Shown here one piece after another: positions 41,010 through 49,152 of a stretch of 64,000 nt of DNA; positions within the stretch are counted from its first letter, which is position 1; every line of letters begins with the position of its first letter. The stretch comes from Luteimonas_C sp035250245 (GTDB taxonomy: Bacteria > Pseudomonadota > Gammaproteobacteria > Xanthomonadales > Xanthomonadaceae). Location: NCBI GenBank assembly GCA_035250245.1, contig DATFFH010000016.1:1-64000 (forward strand). The letters are read 5' to 3'. A model generated the notes under the pieces. The model ran no database searches and had not been told where the DNA came from. It saw only the letters and a program-made list of their open reading frames with translations. Made by a program: the position numbers and the translations under genes.

Positions 41010-41629
41010 GCGTCGAAGAGTTTCCGGTAGGCGCGTGCGGCGGCAAGAGGATCGGCAGCTTCGAACACGCCGCCGACGACGGCGACCAAGTCCGCGCCGG
41101 CGGCGATCAGCGCAGGCGCATTGTCGGGCGTAATGCCGCCGATCGCCACCCGCGGCAGGCCGAGCGCGGCACTGCCGCGCAGCAGGGCCGGTGTAGCCCG
41201 CCGCGTCGCGGTCTTGGTGCGGCTGGCGAAGAACGCGCCGAAAGCGACGTAATCGGCGCCGGCCGCGGCGGCGCGTTGCGCGCGTTCCAGCGAGTCGTAG
41301 CAGGAAACGCCGAGGATGGCATCGTTGCCGAGCAGGGCGCGCGCGGCGGCGATGTCGCCGTCGTCTTCGCCCAGATGCGCGCCGTCGGCGCCGATGTCGG
41401 CGGCGAGCGCGGCGTCGTCGTTGACGATCAGCGGCACGCCGTGCGCGCGGCACAGCGGCTGCAGGGCTTGCGCTTGTTCGCGGCGCAACGCGGCATCGGC
41501 GGCCTTGTTGCGGTATTGCAGCCAGGCCGTGTGCGCGAGCAGCGGCGCTACGCGTGCCGCCAGCGCGTCCGTATCGGCGCTGTCGGGCGTGATCAGATAC
41601 AGGCCGCGGCGCGGCCAGCGGGGATTCAT
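41006..41629 (-). CDS. thiE: Thiamine-phosphate synthase
   Basis: A 207-residue TIM-barrel protein: RGLYLITPDSADTDALAARV, WLQYRNKAADAALRREQAQA, GVPLIVNDDAALAADIGADG, AHLGEDDGD, LGVSCYDSLERAQRAAAAGA, DYVAFGAFFASRTKTATRRA, LGLPRVAIGGITPDNAPALI. It couples HMP-PP and thiazole phosphate to thiamine phosphate. The start is taken at MNPRWPRRGL (41629). No thiamine (THI-box) riboswitch is visible in the 68 bases to the divergent rubredoxin gene. Confidence 0.92.
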   Translation of the reverse strand: MNPRWPRRGLYLITPDSADTDALAARVAPLLAHTAWLQYRNKAADAALRREQAQALQPLCRAHGVPLIVNDDAALAADIGADGAHLGEDDGDIAAARALLGNDAILGVSCYDSLERAQRAAAAGADYVAFGAFFASRTKTATRRATPALLRGSAALGLPRVAIGGITPDNAPALIAAGADLVAVVGGVFEAADPLAAARAYRKLFDA

Positions 41630-41697
41630 CGGGTGGGTTTCCGTGCCGGGCGCGGGGTGGGACAATGCCACCTCGCCAGATACGTATTATCGCTCCG

Positions 41698-41889
41698 ATG
41701 TCCGAAACCGCCCAAGCCACCGCCTACCGCACCTGGATGTGCGTGGTCTGCGGCTTCATCTACGACGAGGCGGCGGGCCTGCCGGAAGAGGGGATCGCGC
41801 CCGGCACGCGCTGGGAGGACATCCCGGACACTTGGACCTGTCCGGATTGCGGCGTGACCAAGGACGATTTCGAGATGATGCAGGTCTGA
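41698..41889 (+). CDS. Rubredoxin
   Basis: A 63-residue rubredoxin with two CxxC knuckles binding one Fe(Cys)4: WMCVVCGFIYDEAAGLPEEG and WTCPDCGVTKDDFEM. Small cytosolic one-electron carrier, for example for alkane hydroxylases or reductases. Divergent from thiE; a GNAT gene follows 8 bases downstream, likely in the same operon. Confidence 0.97.
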   Translation: MSETAQATAYRTWMCVVCGFIYDEAAGLPEEGIAPGTRWEDIPDTWTCPDCGVTKDDFEMMQV

Positions 41890-41897
41890 GCGCGGCG

Positions 41898-42395
41898 ATG
41901 GACGGCCAGGATGCGCCGCCGCTGCGTTTCCGTGCCTGGCGCGAAGACGATCGCGACACGGGCCTGGCCTTGTTCGACAGCAACGTGCCGCAATACTTCG
42001 CCGCGCAGGAGCGCGCGGATTTCATCGAATTCATCGACGACCTTCCGGGGCCTTATTTCGTGGCGCTTGACGCCGACGGCATCGCGGTCGGCTGCGGTGG
42101 CTACGCGGTGCACGACAAGAAGCCGGAAACCGCGGCTTTGTGCTGGGGCATGATCGATCGCGCGCATCACGGGCGAGGATGGGGCGATGCGCTGCTGCGC
42201 CATCGTTTGGATTTGATCGCGCGCGAACCGGTGTTCCGTTGGGTCGAAATCGAAACCTCGCAGTTCAGCCGCGGCTTCTTCGAGCGCTACGGGTTCGTGC
42301 AGCGCAGAACCGTCGCCGATGGTTTCGCGCCCGGCATCGACTTGATCGACATGACGCTGGATATGGACCAGTACCGGAACGTCCGCCACCCGTAG
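41898..42395 (+). CDS. GNAT family N-acetyltransferase
   Basis: A 165-residue acetyltransferase: FRAWREDDRDTGLALFDSNV, YFVALDADGIAVGCGGYAVH, CWGMIDRAHHGRGWGDALLR (motif A H-x-x-R-G-x-G) and ETSQFSRGFFERYGFVQRRT (motif B). Substrate unknown. Follows rubredoxin by 8 bases. Its stop TAG is in a REP GTAG head. Confidence 0.88.
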   Translation: MDGQDAPPLRFRAWREDDRDTGLALFDSNVPQYFAAQERADFIEFIDDLPGPYFVALDADGIAVGCGGYAVHDKKPETAALCWGMIDRAHHGRGWGDALLRHRLDLIAREPVFRWVEIETSQFSRGFFERYGFVQRRTVADGFAPGIDLIDMTLDMDQYRNVRHP

Positions 42396-42499
42396 AGTCG
42401 AGCCTGCTCGACTGCTTTTTTAGACCGTGCGCGGAAACCCGGCCCATGTTTGTTGGTCGGCGACGGATCGAAAAGCAGTCGAGCAAGGCTCGACTCTAA
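42392..42499. repeat. REP pair, family GTAGAGTCGAGC
   Basis: Forward element 42392-42420 (overlapping the GNAT stop codon) and a degenerate inverted partner 42471-42499 that ends CTCTAA instead of CTCTAC and has an extra G (GAGCAAGGCTC). Confidence 0.88.
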
Positions 42500-42553
42500 G
42501 TTCATCGCTCAGCCAAACTCATAACTGATTGAATTCAAATGAGAAATTAATGC

Positions 42554-42607
42554 TTGACAGGTGGTGGTCTTTATATAACCATAAAGTTATGGAACTTTGA
42601 GGTTATA
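42554..42607 (+). promoter_or_regulatory. Promoter region and ArsR-type dyad operator
   Basis: TTGACA (42554-42559) resembles a -35 box; TATAAC (42574-42579) would be a -10 with an unusually short 14-base spacer. It overlaps a 34-base dyad (42574-42607): TATAACC (42574-42580) pairs with GGTTATA (42601-42607) and AAAGTT (42583-42588) with AACTTT (42593-42598), symmetric about ATGG. The region lies 4-58 bases before the ArsR-family start, so autorepression is likely. AT-rich in contrast to its surroundings. Confidence 0.7.
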
Positions 42608-42611
42608 GAAG

Positions 42612-42959
42612 ATGAGCCCAGCCCAACTCGACCACACCTTCGCCGCGCTGGCCGATCCCACCCGCCGCGCCATCCTGGCCCGGCTGGCCTTGGGCGAGGC
42701 GACCGTCAACGAACTGGCCGAACCCTTCGAGATGAGCCAACCGGCCATCTCCAAGCACATCAAGGTGCTCGAACGCGCCGGGCTGGTCAGCCGCGGCCGC
42801 GATGCGCAACGGCGGCCGGTGCGCATCGAAGCCTCGCCGCTGGCCGAAGCCAACATCTGGCTCGAACGCTACCGCGAGATATGGGAACGCAATTACCAAC
42901 GCCTGGACGCCTTGCTCGAGGCGATGCAGGCCATGCCGAAAACTCCGCAGCGCGATTAA
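42612..42959 (+). CDS. ArsR-family winged-helix regulator
   Basis: A 115-residue regulator: TFAALADPTRRAILARLALG, EATVNELAEPFEMSQPAISK (recognition helix), HIKVLERAGLVSRGRDAQR, then PVRIEASPLAEANIWLERYR. This is the ArsR subgroup that pairs with AHSA1/SRPBCC genes; it has no metal-binding Cys cluster. It is followed by an SRPBCC gene 20 bases downstream, probably one transcript. Operator at 42574-42607. Confidence 0.93.
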   Translation: MSPAQLDHTFAALADPTRRAILARLALGEATVNELAEPFEMSQPAISKHIKVLERAGLVSRGRDAQRRPVRIEASPLAEANIWLERYREIWERNYQRLDALLEAMQAMPKTPQRD

Positions 42960-42979
42960 TCCATCTACGAGGAGAAACG

Positions 42980-43468
42980 ATGATGAGCACCGCCAACACC
43001 CTGCAAGTCACCACGCCCGGCGATCGCGAAATCCTGATCAGCCGCGACTTCAACGCGCCGCGGCAGATGGTTTTCGATGCGCATACCAAGCCGGAACTGA
43101 TGAGGCTGTGGCTGTTCGGGCCGGACGGCTGGCGTCTGGACGTCTGCGAAGTCGATCTGCGCGTGGGCGGCAAATACCGCTTGGTCTTCGCGAAGGGCGA
43201 CACGTCGATGGGCATGAGCGGCGAATACCGCGACATCGACGCGCCCGCGCGGCTGGTGACGACCGAGTTGTTCGACCAGGACTGGACCGGCGGCGAAACG
43301 CTATGCACCGCGACTTTCAGCGAACTCGCCGGCAAGACCCGGCTCGAAACGCGGGTGTTGTATTCGTCGAAGGAAGCCCGCGACGGTGCGCTGCGGTCCG
43401 GCATGACCGACGGAATGGAGGCCGGCTACGCCCGCCTGGAGAAGATCCTGATGGCGAAGGCGGCTTGA
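42980..43468 (+). CDS. SRPBCC/AHSA1-type domain protein
   Basis: A 162-residue START-like protein: ISRDFNAPRQMVFDAHTKPE, LMRLWLFGPDGWRLDVCEVD, LRVGGKYRLVFAKGDTSMGM and LTRLE-type final strand RLETRVLYSSKEARDGALRS, with the C-terminal helix. Downstream of the ArsR gene, typical ArsR-SRPBCC operon. Start ATG 42980 (AGGAGAAACG ribosome site). Confidence 0.92.
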   Translation: MMSTANTLQVTTPGDREILISRDFNAPRQMVFDAHTKPELMRLWLFGPDGWRLDVCEVDLRVGGKYRLVFAKGDTSMGMSGEYRDIDAPARLVTTELFDQDWTGGETLCTATFSELAGKTRLETRVLYSSKEARDGALRSGMTDGMEAGYARLEKILMAKAA

Positions 43469-43475
43469 GATTTTT

Positions 43476-43628
43476 CCTCCCCCTCGCGGGGGAGGATGCC
43501 CGAAGGGCAGGAGAGGGGGCGCGAGCGAAAGCGAGCGTGCTTTTGATCTTTGCATTCGGCTTTGAGCCAAGAGCCGAACCCTCTCCCTGGCGCTTCGCGC
43601 CTGTCCCTCTCCCGTAAAAGGGAGAGGG
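43476..43628. repeat. Hairpin and 60-bp dispersed repeat
   Basis: A GC-rich hairpin (CCTCCCCCTCGCGGGGGAGG, 43476-43495) just after the SRPBCC stop, then 43569-43628 which is the inverted copy of 36448-36507. The segment may terminate the operon. The gap to the next gene is otherwise empty. Confidence 0.7.
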
Positions 43629-43671
43629 ACGAGATCGCGATCTTCGACCAACGGTCACCGAGGAGAAACGC

Positions 43672-44097
43672 ATGACGACTCTCGCAACCCGCCCAGCCGC
43701 ATCGCCGCGCAATCTGTGGCGCAGCGCAGGCGCGATCCTGCTGGGCTTCATCGTCGTATTCGTACTGTCGCTGGGCACCGACCAGCTATTGCATGTGCTG
43801 CAGGTATACCCGCCGTGGGGCGAGCCGATGCACGATCCCGGCTTGAACCTGCTGGCGCTGTCCTACCGGCTGATTTTCGGCGTGGTCGGCGGCTACGTCT
43901 GCGCGCGCTTCGCGCCGCGAAATCCGGTTCGCCATGCCGTGGTGCTCGGGGCGCTGGGCATGCTGTTGAGCGGGGTCGGCGCGGCCGTGGCGATCCGCGC
44001 GAATTTCGGCCCGTCCTGGTACCCGATCCTGCTCGCGCTCAGCTCGATTCCGACCGCGTGGCTCGGTGGCGTGCTGTACCGCCGCAATCGCGGCTGA
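43672..44097 (+). CDS. Membrane protein of unknown function
   Basis: A 141-residue protein with four hydrophobic helices: SAGAILLGFIVVFVLSLGTD, LLALSYRLIFGVVGGYVCAR, VVLGALGMLLSGVGAAVAIR and ILLALSSIPTAWLGGVLYRR. The signature TDQLLHVLQVYPPWGEPMHD recurs in small integral membrane proteins beside ArsR-SRPBCC genes; function unknown. AGGAGAAACG precedes ATG 43672. Confidence 0.75.
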   Translation: MTTLATRPAASPRNLWRSAGAILLGFIVVFVLSLGTDQLLHVLQVYPPWGEPMHDPGLNLLALSYRLIFGVVGGYVCARFAPRNPVRHAVVLGALGMLLSGVGAAVAIRANFGPSWYPILLALSSIPTAWLGGVLYRRNRG

Positions 44098-44104
44098 TCA
44101 AAGC

Positions 44105-44128
44105 CCTCTCCCGTTTACGGGAGAGGGT
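44105..44128. repeat. Short hairpin repeat
   Basis: CCCTCTCCCGTTTACG followed by GGAGAGGG, an imperfect hairpin (44105-44128) after the membrane-protein stop, related to other CCCTCTCCC repeats in the window. Confidence 0.6.
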
Positions 44129-44204
44129 TGGGTGAGGGTGCGCGGTGGATCAGATCGCGTCAAACACTAGCTTCCCGTCATTTCCATCACACATCAGGTG
44201 CCCC

Positions 44205-44576
44205 ATGCTCAAAAAAGTAGCCTTCACCATGTACCCGATCCGCGATGTCGCCCGCGCACGCGATTTCTACGAGAACAAGCTGGGACTGAAGATCGGCTCG
44301 CATGGTAATCGGGGCGATCAACACTGGATCGAATACGATCTGCCGGACGGCGGCTGCATCGCGCTGACCAATTTCATTCCCGACGAACCCAGTGCGAATG
44401 CCGGCGGGACGATCGCGTTCGAAGTCGCCGACCTGGACGCGCTGATCGCGGATCTGAAATCGAAGGACGTGGTCTTCACCAGCGGCGTCATCCCCAGTCC
44501 GGTGTGCCGGATGGCGGTCTGCCTGGATTCGGAAGGCAATTCGATCCTGCTCCACCAACTCAAGCCGAAGGCGTGA
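44205..44576 (+). CDS. VOC superfamily protein
   Basis: A 123-residue VOC protein: LKKVAFTMYPIRDVARARDF, YENKLGLKIG, HWIEYDLPDGGCIALTNFIP, IAFEVADLDALIADLKSKDV and MAVCLDSEGNSILLHQLKPK, the usual two-module end. Metal-binding positions are not fully conserved. ATG 44205 chosen; the longer frame adds an unlikely leader. A DUF1579 gene follows 8 bases later. Confidence 0.88.
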   Translation: MLKKVAFTMYPIRDVARARDFYENKLGLKIGSHGNRGDQHWIEYDLPDGGCIALTNFIPDEPSANAGGTIAFEVADLDALIADLKSKDVVFTSGVIPSPVCRMAVCLDSEGNSILLHQLKPKA

Positions 44577-44584
44577 GGTGATTT

Positions 44585-45028
44585 ATGGCCGACAGCAATA
44601 ACCATCGCGTCGCCGAACTGCCTTTGACGCCCCATCCCGAGATGAAGCGCTTGGCGCATCTGATCGGCACGTGGAAGAACGAGGGCGGCGCTCCTGGCAT
44701 GTCCACCTATCGGATGGGGCTGGGCGGCCATTATTTGATCCAGGAGTTCGAAACAACTACGCCGCGCGGACGGAAACTAGCCGGGATCGAGTACGTCACC
44801 TGGGACGAAGACACGCAGAGTCTGCGTTCGCACCTGATGGCCGACGACGGCAGCAACTTCGCCTACACCTATCAAGTCGATGACGACGGCACCTGCTGGA
44901 CCTGGTTCGGCGACAAGGGCTCGTCCAACTTCTTCAAAGGTCGCTTGAGCGAAGACGGCAAGACGATCTCGGGCCGATGGCAATGGCCCGGCGGCGGTTT
45001 CGATGTCGTCTCGCGCAAGGCCGATTGA
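44585..45028 (+). CDS. DUF1579 family protein
   Basis: A 147-residue protein with a DUF1579-type beta fold: LAHLIGTWKNEGGAPGMSTY (L-x-G-x-W opening), MGLGGHYLIQEFETTTPRGR, AGIEYVTWDEDTQSLRSHLM and GRLSEDGKTISGRWQWPGGG. These lipocalin-like proteins have no fixed function. Follows the VOC gene by 8 bases, likely the same transcript. Confidence 0.85.
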   Translation: MADSNNHRVAELPLTPHPEMKRLAHLIGTWKNEGGAPGMSTYRMGLGGHYLIQEFETTTPRGRKLAGIEYVTWDEDTQSLRSHLMADDGSNFAYTYQVDDDGTCWTWFGDKGSSNFFKGRLSEDGKTISGRWQWPGGGFDVVSRKAD

Positions 45029-45033
45029 GACCT

Positions 45034-45176
45034 GTAGGCTGGGTTGAGCGCAGCGAAACCCAGCATCGCCATCTGCACTGCACGACGGAACAGCGACGAT
45101 CCAGCGATTCCGATCGTTGTTTGTCGACGTTCGGAGCATGGCAATGCTGGGTTTCGCTGCGCTCAACCCAGCCTAC
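45034..45176. repeat. REP pair, family GTAGGCTGGGTTGAG, wide spacing
   Basis: Forward element 45034-45064 and inverted partner 45146-45176, with 81 bases between, larger than the 25-base spacer at 29312-29398. It lies between convergent DUF1579 and AlkD-like genes. Confidence 0.9.
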
Positions 45177-45183
45177 GTTCTGC

Positions 45184-45933
45184 CTACGATCGCGCGGCGG
45201 CTTTGGCGATGTCGCGCAGCGCGTCCTTGCCGACCCAGCGCGGTGCGGTGTCGGCCGAAGCGGCCAGGCGCGTGGCGACGGCGACGGCGGCTTTCTTCAA
45301 TTCAGGATCGCGTTTCTTGCCGATCGACCGCAAGGCCCAATTGACCGCCTTGGACACGAAGTTGCGCGCATCGCCGGCTTCGCGTTCGATCAGTTCCAAG
45401 CCGCGCAGGAACAGTGCGCGATCCGCGTTGCGGTCGTGGATGGTTAGGCTGGCCAGCATCGCGAATGCGGCGCGCTTGACGAATTCGTCGCGCTTGCCGG
45501 ACCACTGCTCCACTTTCTTCCAGGCGTGCGGAGTGCGGTCGAACAGCGAGAAGCAGAGCGTGTCGCAGACCGCCCAGCTGTCGAAATCGCGCGCCCAGCG
45601 ATCCATTTGCGCGGGCGTCACCGCGGCAGGAACGTCCACGTAGGCGCACAACAGGCGCGCTTCGTACTGGCCCGTCTCCCACAGCGCGAGCGCGAGTGCG
45701 TGGTTCTTGCCGAGTTGCTTGCCCAGTTTCTGGATGTCGGGCATGGTCACGCCGTAAGCGTTGCCGAGCGGGATGCCGTAGCGGGCCATGCCGTCGCGCC
45801 GCGCCTTCGTGCCGTGGCGTTTCAGCCAGGCCAGGGCTTCTTGAACCTGTTTGTCGACGGGTATGATTGCGTTTGTTGCGGACTTTTTCTTCGCGGCTGC
45901 GGGCTTCTTCGCGGATTTTGCGGCAGGAGCCAT
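45184..45933 (-). CDS. DNA alkylation repair protein (AlkD-like)
   Basis: A 249-residue HEAT-repeat glycosylase-like protein: a Lys/Ala-rich leader (KSAKKPAAAKKKSATNAI), then AWLKRHGTKARRDGMARYGI, MDRWARDFDSWAVCDTLCFS (the W-x-x-C/D DNA-gripping region), FVKRAAFAMLASLTIHD and RNFVSKAVNWALRSIGKKRD (typical of AlkD). It would excise alkylated purines. Cytoplasmic. Confidence 0.92.
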   Translation of the reverse strand: MAPAAKSAKKPAAAKKKSATNAIIPVDKQVQEALAWLKRHGTKARRDGMARYGIPLGNAYGVTMPDIQKLGKQLGKNHALALALWETGQYEARLLCAYVDVPAAVTPAQMDRWARDFDSWAVCDTLCFSLFDRTPHAWKKVEQWSGKRDEFVKRAAFAMLASLTIHDRNADRALFLRGLELIEREAGDARNFVSKAVNWALRSIGKKRDPELKKAAVAVATRLAASADTAPRWVGKDALRDIAKAAARS

Positions 45934-45946
45934 CGTTCGTTTTCCG

Positions 45947-46792
45947 TCAATGCATCCGCGCTGAGCCGGCGCTGAGCTCCACCAGGCGCTCGCGCATTGC
46001 GGCGGCGTCCGAGGCGTCCGGGTGGCGATGCAGATAGCGCGCCAAGTCGTGTCGCGCGCCGCCCGTGTGGCCCAGGCGCAGATAAGCCAGGCCGCGATCG
46101 CGTAAGGCCTCGGGCTGGTCCGGCGACAGCTTCAGGATGCGGTCCGAACTGCGCGCCGCACGCTCCCAGTCGTCGCTTTCGGCATAGACGCTGTGCAGGT
46201 TGCGCAGCACCCGCACCAGGATCGCGCGGTGCGAAGCGGGGTTGAGGATGTGCAGCAGCGCGCCGTCGTCGGGCAGTTCGCCGCCCAGATGCGGCTTGGC
46301 GCGCTCGCGCAATTCGTCCACGCCCAGCGGGCGACCGCGGTTGAAGGGATCCATCACCAGCAGGCCGTCGTCCACCGGCAGCCGCACCAGGAAATGGCCG
46401 GGGAAGGACACGCCGTCCAGCGGCACGCCCAGCCGGCGCGCGACTTCGATCTGGACCAGGGCCAGCGAGATCGGATTGCCCCGCCGCCGCTCGAACACCT
46501 GGTTGAGATAGCTGTTGCGCGGGTCGTAATACTCGTCGCTGTCGCCCGAATAGCCGAGCTCGTCGAACAGGTGGCGGTTGATCGCGGCCATCTTCAGCGG
46601 CCAGGAATCGACGGCGTCGATCTCCCCGCGCAGCGCTTCGGCATGTTCCTGCAGCAGAGTGTCGTACAGGTCGGCATCGAGCGCGGGATATTCGTCGCGC
46701 GCGATCAGCAGCGCGGTGCTGAGCAGCGGCAGCGTGTCGTCGTCCAGGCCGGCGAGGCTGTTCCATTCCGGCAGGGGAAAGCGTTCGCGCAT
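45947..46792 (-). CDS. SirB1 family protein (transglutaminase-like plus TPR)
   Basis: A 281-residue protein: DTLPLLSTALLIARDEYPAL, SWPLKMAAINRHLFDELGYS, YYDPRNSYLNQVFERRRGNP, ISLALVQIEVARRLGVPLDG and FPGHFLVRLPVDDGLLVMDP (transglutaminase-like core with the R-x-G-N-P and G-H-F motifs), then a TPR-like tail. SirB1/UPF0162 proteins have unknown catalytic role. A catalytic Cys is not apparent. Confidence 0.9.
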   Translation of the reverse strand: MRERFPLPEWNSLAGLDDDTLPLLSTALLIARDEYPALDADLYDTLLQEHAEALRGEIDAVDSWPLKMAAINRHLFDELGYSGDSDEYYDPRNSYLNQVFERRRGNPISLALVQIEVARRLGVPLDGVSFPGHFLVRLPVDDGLLVMDPFNRGRPLGVDELRERAKPHLGGELPDDGALLHILNPASHRAILVRVLRNLHSVYAESDDWERAARSSDRILKLSPDQPEALRDRGLAYLRLGHTGGARHDLARYLHRHPDASDAAAMRERLVELSAGSARMH

Positions 46793-46849
46793 GGACGAAG
46801 ATTGAGCCGGTTTTCGCGCGGAATCAAGCGCCCTTCGTCCCGCTTTTTT

Positions 46850-46941
46850 GTAGGAGCGGCTTTAGTCGCGAGCTTTCTTTCTCAAAATCGTTGCGACGTC
46901 GCGATTTGGAGGAAAGAGCTCGCGGCTAAAGCCGCTCCTAC
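46850..46941. repeat. REP pair, family A (one loop variant)
   Basis: Forward element 46850-46873 with GTCGCGAGC instead of GCCGCGAGC, and inverted partner 46918-46941. Between the SirB1 and DUF192 genes. Confidence 0.88.
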
Positions 46942-46966
46942 AAACAGCAAGCAGCGATGGAGCTGG

Positions 46967-47410
46967 TCAGCGCGCGGGCGGTATCGCGGGCGAAAGCTTC
47001 AGCACGGCGCCGTCCTGCAGCTTCAGGCGCGCGGCTTCGCCAGCGTTCAATTCCAGCACGTAGCGTGCAGGCCCTTCGCTCGGATAATTGGGGCAATTGT
47101 CGCCGAGCGTGCAGGGCGGCACGTCGACCTGTCGCGATACCAGCTTCAGGTCGTTGTCGAAATACAGGATGTCCAGCGGGATCTTGGTGTTCTTCATCCA
47201 ATAGGCCAGCGGTTCCTGGGCGTCGTGGATGAAGAGCATGCCGTGGTCGGGGGCCATCTGTTCGCGGAACATCAGGCCGCGGGCGCGTTCGGGATCGTCG
47301 TCGGCGATTTCGACCGTGTAACGCTGGCCGCCCAGTTCGACCCAGGGGCTGTTGGCGCTGGCGCAACCGCTGAGCAGCAGGGCGGCGAACAAGAGCGGAC
47401 GTGCGGTCAT
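46967..47410 (-). CDS. DUF192 lipoprotein
   Basis: A 147-residue protein with a lipoprotein signal (LLFAALLLSGCAS, lipobox LSGC) and the DUF192 domain: VELGGQRYTVEIADDDPERA, RGLMFREQMAPDHGMLFIHD, PLAYWMKNTKIPLDILYFDN and SEGPARYVLELNAGEAARL. DUF192 proteins are widespread secreted or envelope proteins without known activity. Start ATG 47410. Confidence 0.92.
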   Translation of the reverse strand: MTARPLLFAALLLSGCASANSPWVELGGQRYTVEIADDDPERARGLMFREQMAPDHGMLFIHDAQEPLAYWMKNTKIPLDILYFDNDLKLVSRQVDVPPCTLGDNCPNYPSEGPARYVLELNAGEAARLKLQDGAVLKLSPAIPPAR

Positions 47411-47473
47411 GGCGACACCGGCGTGGGAAGGCCCGGCTAGTTTATCGGCAATCGGGCGACACCCAGAACGCGG

Positions 47474-48964
47474 TCAGAACAAGGGCTGGGTTTCGCCGGC
47501 TTCCGCATCCGGTTCCTTCTTCCGGGCCGCCGCTCCCCAGCCGCCGGCGCCAGCCTTGAACGGTTCGGCGGCGGGCTTGCGGCCTTTATGCTTCTGCTGC
47601 TCGCGGTGGGCGTTTTCGGCCAGCACTTTGTACTGGCGCTCGCGCTGCAGCCACAACTCGTCGGCCGATTCGGCGGCCTTGGCGGCGGCGCGTTTGCGGG
47701 TGGTCACGTCTTCGTCGCGCCCCGGCTTGGGAATGCTGGAGAAAGGAATGCGCATCGGCGCCGCATCGTGCGCCATGGCCTGCTGCATCGCGCCGAAATA
47801 CACCGCGTTGTTGCCGTACTTCTCATTGATCTTGTCGACCACCGCGCTCATGGTCTTGTCGCGGCGGCGTTCGGCCATCAGTTCTTCGGTGATGCTGCCG
47901 ATCGGTTCCAGGCCGACCAGGGTCACGGCCACCGACAACGGTGGGTTGCGTTTCGGATGCCAGCGCTTGCGGCCGATCGCCGCCTGCAGCTGCTCCATCT
48001 GCTCGCCGAGCAGGCGCAGGAAGGTCGGCGTATCGTCGATCGGGGCGAAGCTCAGGTCGCGCTCGAAGCGCGACTCCAAGCCGACGAAGCGGATCCGCAG
48101 CGCCATGCCGCTGGCCAGGTATTTTTCGTCGCGCAAGCGCATCGCGGCCTTGGCCAGCAGTTTGAACAGCACCGAACGCGCGCCTTCGAAACTGCGCAAC
48201 TCCGGGCCCAGCACATGCGAATGGCCGACCGAGCCGCGCTTGGTCGCGCGGTCGGGGACGTCGTGGCCGCGCAACTGCAGCCAATAGCGCTCGCCTTCGA
48301 TGCTGCCCCAGGCCGCGCGCAGATGTTCGCGCGTCGCGCCGCACAACTGTTCGACGGTGTGGATGCCGGCCGAGCGGAGCCGATGCTCCATCGACGGGCC
48401 GATGCCGCAGAAGTCGCGCAATTCCAGCGCATGCAGCTTGTGCGGCAAGTCGTCCAGCTCCAGCACGGTCAAGCCGTCGGGTTTGACGATGTCCGACGCG
48501 GTCTTGGCCAGGAAACGGTTCGGGGCGATGCCGATCGAGCAGCGGATGGCCGGGCTGTAGCCGCGATCCAGCAGGGTCTGCTTGATCCTGCGCGCGATCG
48601 CTTCTGCGTTCTCGCGCTTGCGCTCGCGGCCGATCAGGTAGCAGGGCACTTCGTCGATCGATGCGGCCAGTCCGTGCGGAATGCAGTCCTGGATCGCATC
48701 CATCAGCAGATGGTGCATTTCGACATAACGCGCCGGCCGCGCTTCGACCAGTTTCAGTTCCGGATATTTTTCCAGGGCCTCCCAGACCGGCGTACCGGTG
48801 GTGATGCCGTATTCCTTGGCCTCGACGCTGGCGGCGATGCAACAAGTGGTCGCCGCGATCACCGGAACCACGCCGACCGGATGTCCGCGCAGCGACGGAT
48901 CGTCGTACTGCTCGACCGAGGCGAAGAATGAATTGAAGTCGACGAACAGGCAGCGCAGCGTCAT
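47474..48964 (-). CDS. Y-family DNA polymerase
   Basis: A 496-residue translesion-type polymerase: LRCLFVDFNSFFASVEQYDD (palm Asp), GVVPVIAATTCCIAASVEAK, LAASIDEVPCYLIGRERKRE (Asp-Glu pair), RCSIGIAPNRFLAKTASDIV, FCGIGPSMEHRLRSAGIHTV (helix-hairpin-helix) and a little-finger domain. The C-terminal tail is unusually long and charged (KGRKPAAEPF) and ends TQPLF, which fits a short clamp-binding motif Q-x-L-F. Separate from DinB; no imuA or dnaE2 partner is adjacent. Confidence 0.9.
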   Translation of the reverse strand: MTLRCLFVDFNSFFASVEQYDDPSLRGHPVGVVPVIAATTCCIAASVEAKEYGITTGTPVWEALEKYPELKLVEARPARYVEMHHLLMDAIQDCIPHGLAASIDEVPCYLIGRERKRENAEAIARRIKQTLLDRGYSPAIRCSIGIAPNRFLAKTASDIVKPDGLTVLELDDLPHKLHALELRDFCGIGPSMEHRLRSAGIHTVEQLCGATREHLRAAWGSIEGERYWLQLRGHDVPDRATKRGSVGHSHVLGPELRSFEGARSVLFKLLAKAAMRLRDEKYLASGMALRIRFVGLESRFERDLSFAPIDDTPTFLRLLGEQMEQLQAAIGRKRWHPKRNPPLSVAVTLVGLEPIGSITEELMAERRRDKTMSAVVDKINEKYGNNAVYFGAMQQAMAHDAAPMRIPFSSIPKPGRDEDVTTRKRAAAKAAESADELWLQRERQYKVLAENAHREQQKHKGRKPAAEPFKAGAGGWGAAARKKEPDAEAGETQPLF

Positions 48965-49068
48965 GGCCCGGCGGAACGGATAGCGCTTGGGGCGACAGTA
49001 TCGCGCCGTTCGGTCTCGGTCTGTGAGATCACAGGGAAATCAACCGTTTACCGGGCCTGTTTGCTTTC

Positions 49069-49132
49069 GTAGGTGCGAATGAATTCGCACCTACAAAGTC
49101 GAGGCAAAGCAGCGGAGCAAGCTCCGCTCTAC
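49069..49132. repeat. Near-perfect palindrome and family-C element
   Basis: 49069-49094: 12-base arms GTAGGTGCGAAT and ATTCGCACCTAC around GA. Then 49109-49132, a family-C element in complement orientation (AGCGGAGCAAGCTCCGCTCT). Both are between rpiA and the polymerase. Confidence 0.85.
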
Positions 49133-49152
49133 AAAACAAAAGCAAAAGCGAC

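Noticed and set aside
41630..41697. A thiamine riboswitch before thiE
   Set aside because: The 68-base gap to rubredoxin has no THI-box-like conserved elements.
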